Shown piece after piece: positions 56,434-64,000 of a stretch of DNA of 64,000 nucleotides (position 1 is the stretch's first letter; every line of letters starts with the position of its first letter). The DNA is taken from NCBI RefSeq assembly GCF_002099425.1, contig NW_018344001.1, forward strand, positions 8,141,001-8,205,000. Reading direction: 5' to 3'. Made by a program: the position numbers and the translations under genes. The notes under the pieces were generated by a model that saw only the letters and a list, made by a program, of their open reading frames with translations, had not been told where the DNA came from and ran no database searches. This DNA is from Phascolarctos cinereus. Its lineage: Eukaryota; Chordata; Mammalia; Diprotodontia; Phascolarctidae.

Positions 56434-56529
56434 TTTAAATACTGCATAATTTGAGTCATTACCTATTATGATCCCAGGAATCTTATTGGAACGAGTGGCT
56501 GAAAAAGTGGGTTTTTAAAAAATTATTAT

Positions 56530-56680
56530 TATTTGTTTTCAGGCAATTGGGGTTAGGTGACTTGCCCAGGGTCTCACAGCTAGTAAGTGTCAAGTGTTTG
56601 GTCTGAGGCCAGATTTGAACTCAGGTCCTCCTGACTTCAGGGCCGGTGCTCTATTCACTTCGCCACCCACATGCCCCCTG
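56530..56680 (-). mobile_element. Marsupial SINE, short-tail type, reversed
   Basis: It contains caggcaattggggttaggtg, gtctcacagctagtaagtgt and ctctattcacttcgccaccc. Confidence 0.92.
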
Positions 56681-56694
56681 GAAAAGTGTTTTTA

Positions 56695-56810
56695 AAGCAC
56701 TTACTATGTGCCTAGCATCATGCCAAGTGCTGGGGCCAGAAGCGGAAAAGGCCTGAGCTCAAGAAGCTCACACTAATGGGGAAAGGCAATATACAGAATA
56801 CAATTGGGCT
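56695..56810 (-). mobile_element. LINE-2 3' end, reversed
   Basis: It contains aaagcacttactatgtgcct and gctcaagaagctcacactaa. Confidence 0.8.
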
Positions 56811-57744
56811 GCAGGGAAGACGGCAGAGACCAGAGGGCCTCAGGGAGTAATGGAGGGGCAGACGGGAAGACCCAGACATCCTTAGTGAAGGGTCCTGCCC
56901 CGGATCAAATGACTGGAAGAACTCAGGTCTCTCAACTCCCACTTCTAAGTTCAGGGAAGAGTAGGCCAATTTTTCCAGGTCAAGAAACAAGGGTCAGAGA
57001 GGAAATGATTTGTCCAGCATCACACATGTGCTATTGTGTTTCATCAAGCTTTTGATACTTCGTTTATTATGAAATCCTGTATAGTGGTAATCTGTATTAA
57101 TAGCCTAAACTAGCCTACCGATAGCAAATTTATCTGGGGCAGGATTTGAACCTAAGTCTTCCTGATTCTAAGCAGCAGCACGCACACTCTGTCCTACCCC
57201 AAGCTGTCTCTCATCAGAGATGTGCTGCTGGCTGCTGGCACCCTCCATTTCCACGGACCTTTAGGTTACCCTTCACTTTCTAATCCAGATTTTCAAAAGT
57301 TGAGCTCTTTATGGCATGAGAGAGAAAAATTTTTGAATGGCAGAGAATGGGGCAGGGCAGTGGGTGAATGAAAGAGGGCAGTCTATCAAAAATGCCTTAT
57401 GGGGGCCAACGTTGAGCAGTCCATTAAGAAAATTCCTCAATATGTCAGTTTAATTCTTGAAATTGTATCGTGTCCCCTTAAGGAAGGCCGTTGCATGTGA
57501 ATGACCGTGTTACTTAAAATACTCGAGGACATCACCCGGATTTTTTCATTCTCCTTCCAGACCTCAGATGGCTCTGCTATCTCACTAATGCGGGTCCTCC
57601 TGCTCAGGCTCTTCACGATCCACTCATTCCGACTCATCCTGAGACACTTGCCTGAGCTATTTCATAGATGCTTGGCAGAGGACGCGTCCGGTGGGTGGAA
57701 ACCTTCTTCCACCTCTTGGGCGCCTTTTGTGGGACCTGCGGGCT

Positions 57745-57935
57745 GTCTGTGGGAGTGGAGATTTAGCGCCGGAAGGGCTGCTACTGGTCGTCCAGTCTGA
57801 CTTCATGTTGCAGATGAGGAAACAAAGACCCAGAGAAGGAAGTGACTAGCCCCAGGGGGCAGAGGGGCTATGTGCCTGGGCCGAGATTTGAACCCAGGTC
57901 CTCTGGCTTTCTTTCACTATACCACCTTGCTCATT
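57745..57935 (-). mobile_element. MIR-type SINE, reversed
   Basis: It contains gttgcagatgaggaaacaaa and gagatttgaacccaggtcct. Confidence 0.8.
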
Positions 57936-57984
57936 CTGCCAATGGGAAGCCCTCCACCATAGCACCAGCCTGTCTACTTTACTA

Positions 57985-58090
57985 ATCTTATATTTCCTTG
58001 ACAATATCTCTGATAGAGAATGTAAGCTGCATGAGGGCAGGGAGTATTCCTTTCTGTGTGTCTGTATCACCAGTGCTTAGCACATTTTGC
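57985..58090 (+). mobile_element. LINE-2 3' end
   Basis: It contains atgtaagctgcatgagggca and caccagtgcttagcaca. Confidence 0.75.
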
Positions 58091-58544
58091 TTGTTTGTTT
58101 TGATTGCATCGATGGTTTCATCAGTACAGGGATTTCCATTTAAGAAATTCCCTTTACTAAAGCAGATATGCAGCTCTTCTGCAACTAGGAACCCTAGCAA
58201 GTCACCAGGGACAGGGACTCACCCAGGATCACACAGTCTGTGTGGGTCAGATCAGCGGTAAGCCTGTTCTTCCTCCTAGGCTGCCTTGTTTCCCCCTCTC
58301 CCCTCGCACAAAGTAGGAACTTTGTCACATGGAACTGAATACACCTCGTGCCACTTTTCCTGGTGCCTAGTTCAGCCCTGGCAGTGCAATGCATCTGACT
58401 GGTGTCCACATCAACCCCTCTCCTGTCCTCAGATCACCCCCATCTTGTCTCGTGCTCACTGACATGAACCCGAGTCAAGGCACCTGCAAGTAAAAAGGCA
58501 AGGACTGCACAGAAGACCGGACTGTCAGCCTTATATGGCAAGTG

Positions 58545-58688
58545 GGATGTATAGATATATGTATTTTATATATACACACAAATACATATATACACATACC
58601 CATATATACACACATGTATATACATACATTTATTCATACATATATACATATATAGGATATATATACACACACACATATATATGGGATA
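58545..58688. repeat. TATACA / CATA simple repeat
   Basis: Alternating tata, cata and caca units run for about 145 bases. Confidence 0.9.
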
Positions 58689-58689
58689 T

Positions 58690-58805
58690 ATATGAGCCAA
58701 TAAACATTTATTAAATACCTGCTATGTGCTAGGCACCATGCTAACAGCTAAAGAAACAAAGGCAAAAGACAGTCCCTGCCCTCCAAAAGCTTATAATCTA
58801 ATGGA
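58690..58805 (-). mobile_element. LINE-2 3' end, reversed
   Basis: It contains aataaacatttattaaatac and cagtccctgccctccaaaag. Confidence 0.88.
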
Positions 58806-59634
58806 TGCATATATATACATATGTGTGTGTAGGGTAGGTGATGTAAAACAAAAGATAGCAGTTATTTTTTAATTTAACCAAAGAAAACTAACTGTGTGGG
58901 TTTTTTTTTCTTTATGGTCAAGCTGTGATTCTTGCCATGAGAATATAAAGGGCAGCTTTGGCCTTTCTCAGTGTCCCAGCACTTAGGAGGAAGGCTGCAC
59001 TTCACTAAATGCTTTTGGGGCGATGTCTCTTTGGAGTGACTCCCTCCTGCTCCAGCTCTGCCCTCTGGGGCCAGGCCAAACAAGCCTCACCCCTTTGCCA
59101 CGTGACCTTTCTCTCTCCAGGCCACTTTGCTTGGAATTTGTACCAGTTTGCTAACGTGCCTTTTCAAACCCAGTCATTTGCCTAAGATGTCCGTCCAGAT
59201 CACATTTCCCAGGCAAAGAAAAATGAGATGACTTTTACTCTCGTAGTTTATCCTAGAAATGATCCCTCAGGGTCTCTGATCTGGAATTTTTTCAGTGTTC
59301 TGAGAGCCAGGAGGACAAGGGTGGAATGAGGTTTTCTTGGCTGTGGGAAGGTGTTAGAACAGCTGGAGGAAGCCAAGGAAAACCTGTCAGATGGAGACGG
59401 GAACGTTGAAAGCCAAGAGTTCTTTGTCCGTCTCAGCTCTTCCATCTTACATTCCTCGTTTAAGAACCAAAATGGCCCTTGGGGACTTGGCAGGGGAGGT
59501 GAGTGAGATCTAGCATCAGCTAGGGCGTGGTATGCAGATCTCAGACTGCTGACCAGGGCCCTTCTTGGGGCCCTTCCAAGCTCTTCCTATCACTCACTAT
59601 CTATGTGACCTTGGCAGACAGGTGGATAGGCAAA

Positions 59635-59760
59635 ATGCAATTATTAAGTCCTTACCTTGTACCAAGCACTGAGCCAAGTGTTTGGAATACAAATGCAAGC
59701 AAAAAAAAAAAAATGTTGCCTGCCTTTGGGGAGTTCACATTCTAATAGAGAAAGACCGCA
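59635..59760 (-). mobile_element. LINE-2 3' end, reversed
   Basis: It contains attattaagtccttaccttg and ggggagttcacattctaata. Confidence 0.75.
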
Positions 59761-59934
59761 TCTTAAAGGGAGCTGAAACAGTGAGGGACTAGGAGGGGGT
59801 GTCTAAAGAGACTGGGGCAGCCACATAGAGCCACAAGTTCAGATTAAAAAAAAACCAATTCTATGTATATGGTGTTTTACTCCTAAGAATGTATAGTTGC
59901 ATGTCCCAGAAGTCACTAAATAATGTAGACTGTT

Positions 59935-60500
59935 TCTTTCAGTGATACCAGTACTAGACCTATACCTCAAAGAAAAAAGAGAAGGACCCATATGTACAGA
60001 AATACAGAGTGGCTCTTTTTGTGATGGCAAAGGACCAGAGACAAAGGGGGCACCCATCGATAGGGGAATGGCTGAACAAGTTATGGAGCGTGAACATCAT
60101 GGAAGACAGCTGTTCCATAAGAAGTGATGAAGGGAACAGCTTCAGAGAATCCTTGGAAGAGTGGCACCGGGAGAACAGTTCCCCCAATGACAAAAACACT
60201 GTAAAGATAAACAACTTTGAAAGCATTAAGAACTCAGATCCAGGCACTGGCCACCCTGGATTTCAGAGAACTGAAGATGACGAAGCACGCTACCTACTGT
60301 CCATAAAGAGCTGGGGGACTTGGGGCACAGACATCTATGAGACACAGAGGTTTTGGACATTGCCAGTGCAGGAATTTATTTTGCTTGACTATGCCCATGT
60401 TACAAGGGTTTGGTTTTTCCTTTTCTTTTCCAATGGGGAGGGGGTGAGAGAAAAAATAGATTTTTGTTTATTGAAAAATATTAAAATTTAATTTAAAAAA
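59935..60500 (+). mobile_element. L1 3' end (end of ORF2 and 3' UTR)
   Basis: It begins in the last part of ORF2 (cagtactagacctatacctc, gatggcaaaggaccagagac, ataggggaatggctgaacaa) and runs through the 3' UTR to gatttttgtttattgaaaaa and an A-rich end. It is 5'-truncated. Confidence 0.85.
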
Positions 60501-61273
60501 GATTGTAAAGTTCCTCGCCAATTTGCTTATATTACTTCCTAAAGTCCCTAAAGATCGGAGTGCTCCGGTCAGCTTTCTAAGACAGTAAATTGCAGAGAAG
60601 GTGCTGACCTTAATCGATGGGACTTCTTTAAAGGAGAGCTCTGGATAGCAATGAAATTACAGATCCAGTCTCTAGCCCTACTCTCACCTGTCAACTACAT
60701 TTGACCTGCCTCTTCTTGAAAACTTATTGTGTGCCCCAGGACATTGTAGGGTCCCAGTCCCATCCCAAATCATGAAGAATTTCCCATGATTACTCTACTT
60801 TTGAAGGGAGAGAGAAGAGATGTGATTTTATCTGGATGGGTTCCTGGTGTGGAAACTCCCCTCATTGATGTAGATTTGCAACTCATGAAACTTACTGCCT
60901 GAGGACACAGAGATTGCCTACATGGTCACGAAGTACATATATAACATAGGAAAAACTAAAACCCAAGTATCCTTGAATTTAAAGCTGACTCTCTATGCCA
61001 CACTGCCTCCTGGATGCTCCAATCAAAATTCTGATAGCTCAAGTGCCCAATACAACAATAAAAACAGATGAGAAAAGTCTCCTTGGAGTTCTCTGTAATA
61101 GGTTTGATTCTGCACAGTGTTTTCTTCACAGAAGCCAAACAGATTGTGTTCTGACACAGTGGTCTCAATACATAAATGGGCAGGTTATACCGAGGTCACG
61201 TGCTACCCTCCAGGCTAAGTGGCCTGGCGATCAGCATCTTCCCTCGCCCCCCACTCCTTCCATGGATACTCAC

Positions 61274-61422
61274 TCCATCATGGATGGTGGGATGGTGCAG
61301 CAGTCCTGGATGGCAGTCAGTGGGGAGGTCAGATGCGCCGTGTAGGAGGCTTCCACGACCTGCTTGTTTCGGTTTACCACGTCCAAGTAACGGTTGAACT
61401 TCTCTCGGATTTTTTTGGCTAG
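61274..61422 (-). CDS. CACHD1: CACHD1 coding exon (about residues 88-137), VWA-N region
   Basis: This 149-bp exon encodes 49 full codons and two bases of a 50th. It reads LAKKIREKFNRYLDVVNRNK, then continues to a CCTIPPSMM end. The helical, charged start and the following Cys-Cys pair belong to the extracellular VWA-N region that precedes the VWA domain in alpha2-delta-type proteins. The acceptor is ...ctctcacag before CTAGCC and the donor is GTGAGT, a strong match to consensus. It begins in phase 0 and ends after GA of a Glu codon that is completed 17 kb downstream at 44121. It is the most 5' exon in the window; the exon that should end in ...VQQ lies beyond base 64000. No frame break is seen. 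Confidence 0.97.
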
Positions 61423-61834
61423 CTGTGAGAGAGATGTGGGAAAGTGAAAACAATCAGTCCATACGTCTCCATTCTTCTAACAAGTAATCAATCTGTGAAC
61501 CATCTGGCTTTATGATAAACTTTCACTCGAACAAGCAAGACACACCTAGGTCCACCTGCCCACCACCTCTTTTCTCCATGATGTGGAGTGAAAATCACCC
61601 AAAGGGAAAACAGCTGAAACACCACAAGTCACAGAAGGCAGTTTATTATCCCCATTTCACAGATGGGATCCACCTCTGACCCATGCTGTCTGTATAACTC
61701 TGGGCAAGTCACATAATCTCTGGTGCACCAGGTGATTTTCTGTTTCAGAGAGGGTGCTAACTCCACTGAGAAGGGGACATTGCTCACCAGAGTGTTCTCT
61801 ATTTCAACAGAATCACAGCTCCACTCCCTATTCT

Positions 61835-61970
61835 ATATTTACAGATAAAGAAACTGAGACCGAGTTAAGTGACCTGGTCAGAGTCACACAGCTAGTAAGG
61901 TGGGATTTGAACCAGTTCTTCTTCCTCCCTGAAAGTCCAGTCCTCTACCCACCACCACAAGCTGCTCCCC
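61835..61970 (-). mobile_element. MIR-type SINE, reversed
   Basis: It contains cagagtcacacagctagtaa and gtgggatttgaaccagttct. It lies 0.4 kb upstream of the 61.4-kb exon. Confidence 0.82.
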
Positions 61971-62079
61971 TATAAGAACATCTGGACTGCTCTGTTATGG
62001 GTGCTTGTGTTCTGCACAGGCTAACCAGAAAACTACAAAGAAGACCCACCCACCAACTGCGAACTGAGAATGAGCGAAG

Positions 62080-62640
62080 GAAAAGCCTTTATGAAATGCC
62101 TACTGTGTGCCAGGAGCCAGGCTAAGAACTGGGGATACAAATACAGAAGCGACACCCCCTGACCTTAAAGTGGGGAAGAGGGGGAATACATGGCCAAAGA
62201 GAGTAATTTTATTTTAGAAAGTAATTGGGATGGTGAATTGACAAACACCTTCCACAGACAGTTAAAGTATACATTGATCACTTGCTGTGTGCCAGACGCT
62301 AGGCTAAATGTTAGAAACAGTAATTTAAAAAGGCCAAAAGATAGCCCCTACCTCAAGGGGCTTCCACTCTGAAGAGGAACACAGTACATAAAAGGGACGT
62401 GGAAAGTAGGGGGAGGGACGCAAGGCAGAAAATTTCAGAGAGACAGGAACGGAACCAAGAGTGAAGTGGATGCAGTAGTAGTGGCCGTGCAGCAGGGCTG
62501 GAGGAGAGGAGGACATGCCATATCAAGGCAAAAGAGGTGGGGAGACTAGGGAGGGCGATTATGACTATGGAGAGCTCGGTGTCCCAGGGACAGCAAGGGA
62601 GGAGGGAGAGGCTGAGGGCTTCAGCTGTGCTGTGGAGTTA
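62080..62640 (-). mobile_element. LINE-2, reversed, in two overlapping-type pieces
   Basis: The terminus occurs at 62080-62175 (atgcctactgtgtgccagga) and again at 62265-62370 (cacttgctgtgtgccagacg), so two copies or a tandem duplication are present; internal LINE-2 sequence follows to about 62640. Confidence 0.7.
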
Positions 62641-62659
62641 CAGGTTTATTAAGGAAGAA

Positions 62660-62850
62660 CGTAGAAGACCGAAGGATGGTAAATTTACAGCGTCACAGAA
62701 CCTTAGAGGTTACCCAGTCTGAGTCTTTCATTTTACAGATGAGGAAATGGAGGCAGAAAGCAGCTAAATTACTCATCCAAGATCACACAGGTGCCAAGAA
62801 CCATGGCCAGGCTGCAAATCCGTATCCTATGCTTTTCTCATCATTTCATG
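62660..62850 (-). mobile_element. MIR-type SINE, reversed
   Basis: It contains cattttacagatgaggaaat and catccaagatcacacaggtg. Confidence 0.78.
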
Positions 62851-63024
62851 CCTGGCCCTGAGATCTGCTCTTTGGTTCAAATTCCAGATTTCCTTCCCTA
62901 ATTTATATCCTGCCTAAACTGAGATTCTGATTCATCTGCATTCCCTGAGAATACTCTGATTAAGAGAGGAATGTGTGGAAGGGGGAAGCCATCCTGGGCT
63001 GGTTAGAAAAGGCAACTGGTGGTG

Positions 63025-63270
63025 GGGGGTCACAGTGTGTAGAACGTCAGTCCTGGAATTGAGAAGACCTCAGTTCAAATCCAGCTTTAGACACACACCA
63101 GCTGTGTAATCTTGGGCAAGTCATTTAACCCCTATCTGCCTTAGTTTCCTCATCTGTAAAATGGAGATCATAATAATAGCACCCCCTTCCCAGGGTTGTT
63201 GTGAGGATCAACTGATATTTGTAAAGTACTGTGTAAACCTTCAAGGGACATATAAATGTTATAGTTATTG
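63025..63270 (+). mobile_element. Marsupial CORE-SINE with MIR-type tail
   Basis: It contains agctgtgtaatcttgggcaa, tagtttcctcatctgtaaaa and ccagggttgttgtgaggatc. Confidence 0.9.
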
Positions 63271-63271
63271 G

Positions 63272-63520
63272 GGCCCCTAGGGGGCGCAGCGGATAGAGCG
63301 CTGAGCCTGGAGTCAGGAAGACTCATCTTCCTGAGTTCAAATCCGGCCTCAGACACTTACTAGCTGTGTGACCCTGGGCAAGTCATTTAACCCTGTTTGC
63401 CTCAGTTTCCTCATCTGTAAAATGAGCCAGAGAAGGAAATGGCAAACCACTCTAGTATCTCCGCCGAGAAAACCCAAGATGAGGTCACCAAGAGTCAGAC
63501 ATGACTGAAATGACAACTGT
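63272..63520 (+). mobile_element. Marsupial SINE, long-tail type, best-preserved copy
   Basis: It runs from cccctagggggcgcagcgga through ctagctgtgtgaccctgggc to gagtcagacatgactgaaat. It sits at the 3' end of the preceding SINE, probably inserted into its tail. Confidence 0.95.
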
Positions 63521-63654
63521 TATTATCGTTGTATCTATGATTCTGTGGAAGCAGGGCTGGCGAGCAGGGGTCATTTCTGTTTTCAACAGAATCAGCCTCC
63601 TAGAAGCTAGTAAATGATGGTGAAATGGGCCCATAAAAACACATCTCCTTATAT

Positions 63655-63775
63655 CCTATATGTATAAGCATATTCACAGGATTTATATGTTATATAATAA
63701 ATGTATTATTATATAGATCTAATATGAAATAATTGTTATATATAATAAATTATACATGATATATAATTTACCCAC
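63655..63775. repeat. TA-rich sequence
   Basis: An AT-only stretch with tatata, taataaat and ttatat units. Confidence 0.85.
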
Positions 63776-63799
63776 CGTTACCAGACAGTTCTCTTTCTC

Positions 63800-63960
63800 T
63801 GTGCTCTAGAGCAGGGCTTCTTAACCTGAGGTCCACCTCAGGTCTGTGGACAGATTTAAGGGGATCCATGAACTTGGTCGGAGGAAAGCCTGCATCTTTA
63901 TTGGCTTCCTTTGTCATCTAATCTATTTCCTGCACTTAGAGATAGGATTCTTTGAAGGGC
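63800..63960 (-). mobile_element. Unnamed ~200-bp repeat family, copy 5
   Basis: It begins ctctagagcagggcttctta followed by acctgaggtccac, the mirror of the ggttaagaa end seen in copies at 24 and 30 kb, and contains ggatccatgaacttgg. Confidence 0.5.
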
Positions 63961-64000
63961 TCACCAGCTTCACCAGCCTGCAACCGGAGGGCTCCAGGAC

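Larger units (their letters stand above)
44122..61273 (-). other. CACHD1: CACHD1 intron, 17.2 kb (largest here)
   Basis: It contains SINE/MIR copies (44528-44807, 45812-45960, 46442-46690, 48372-48633, 56143-56433, 56530-56680 and fragments), LINE-2 pieces (53010-53725 and 54240-55370 are largest), L3 and L1 ends, GATA- and ACT-type arrays and TA-rich repeats. Bases 45015-45470, 46160-46440, 47040-47855, 49000-49295, 50245-50555, 50815-51840, 52140-53005, 57205-57740, 58095-58540, 58810-59630 and 60505-61270 show no named repeat. Confidence 0.85.
1..64000 (-). other. CACHD1: CACHD1 gene, internal part (eight coding exons and their introns)
   Basis: CACHD1 encodes a type I membrane glycoprotein of the alpha2-delta family. 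Published work links it to surface expression and gating of voltage-gated calcium channels, Cav3 in particular. Eight exons on the minus strand join in phase and read as an unbroken CACHD1 segment containing VWA-N, VWA and the beginning of the first Cache domain. Exon lengths in transcript order are 149, 107, 127, 145, 217, 150, 234 and 150 bp. Introns range from 0.9 to 17 kb. Both gene ends lie outside the window, so promoter, signal peptide, transmembrane segment and UTRs cannot be seen. Identification rests on recall of the human protein, with near-identical residues across all eight exons; paralogues CACNA2D1-4 would be far more divergent. Confidence 0.96.
61423..64000 (-). other. CACHD1: CACHD1 intron before the first exon seen (partial)
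   Basis: It contains reversed MIR copies (61835-61970, 62660-62850), a reversed LINE-2 (62080-62640), two adjacent plus-strand SINEs (63025-63270 and 63272-63520), TA-rich sequence (63655-63775) and an unnamed repeat copy (63800-63960). No preceding coding exon is seen. Confidence 0.85.

Noticed and set aside
60009-60491. 160-residue open frame
   Set aside because: It lies in the L1 3' end and runs into its UTR; it is not an independent gene.
63272-63345. tRNA-like heads of SINEs, considered as tRNA genes
   Set aside because: They continue into the SINE core and tail, lack a complete cloverleaf, and recur many times in the window.
61423-64000. Preceding CACHD1 exon (expected to end VQQ)
   Set aside because: No matching minus-strand sequence with a donor site was found; it must lie beyond base 64000.

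Overview
The window is vertebrate genomic DNA, almost certainly marsupial. Its repeats are dominated by the tRNA-headed CORE/MIR-type SINEs typical of marsupials, with the head 'ggcagctaggtggcacagtg', the core 'ctagctgtgtgaccctgggc' and the tail 'ctggagaaggaaatggcaaa'. It also carries LINE-2, L3/CR1 and marsupial-type L1 3' ends. No bacterial, plasmid or phage features are present. The species cannot be fixed from the sequence alone.

The only protein-coding gene I can support lies on the minus strand: the N-terminal half of CACHD1 (VWA and cache domain containing 1), a single-pass membrane protein related to the alpha2-delta subunits of voltage-gated calcium channels. Eight consecutive internal exons are present. 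In transcript order they lie at 61422-61274, 44121-44015, 28939-28813, 22055-21911, 20998-20782, 13367-13218, 5439-5206 and 4246-4097. All splice sites are AG/GT and every phase joins without a break, giving 1,279 coding bases (426 codons plus one base). They match human CACHD1 residues of about 88-513 (numbering from memory). They cover the VWA-N region, the whole VWA domain with its degenerate metal site, and the start of the first Cache domain. The first exons and promoter lie beyond base 64000; the rest of the Cache region, the membrane segment and the cytoplasmic tail lie beyond base 1.

Everything else is intron, mostly old interspersed repeats. SINE and MIR copies occur every 0.5-2 kb on both strands. 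LINE-2 pieces are the largest LINE component (largest at 18.1-19.1, 32.3-33.7, 53.0-53.7 and 54.2-55.4 kb). L3/CR1 pieces lie at 9.2-11.1, 13.7-14.1, 40.0-41.4 and 50.6-50.8 kb, and L1 3' ends at 8.8-9.2, 9.6-9.9, 31.4-31.8 and 59.9-60.5 kb. A roughly 200-bp repeat family I cannot name occurs five times.

Tandem repeats are the most striking structure: an 18-copy 41-bp minisatellite (3.25-3.98 kb), a 0.9-kb degenerate trinucleotide array (6.87-7.79 kb), three polypurine tracts (17.5, 19.6-19.9 and 24.4-25.0 kb), a 48-bp higher-order array (37.65-37.99 kb), and two tetranucleotide arrays of opposite orientation (42.2-42.6 and 49.8-50.2 kb) on either side of the 107-bp exon at 44 kb.

I found no convincing retroviral gene and no undescribed gene system. 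The observations worth a second look concern repeat architecture close to CACHD1 exons and a few unexplained or motif-rich intronic blocks.
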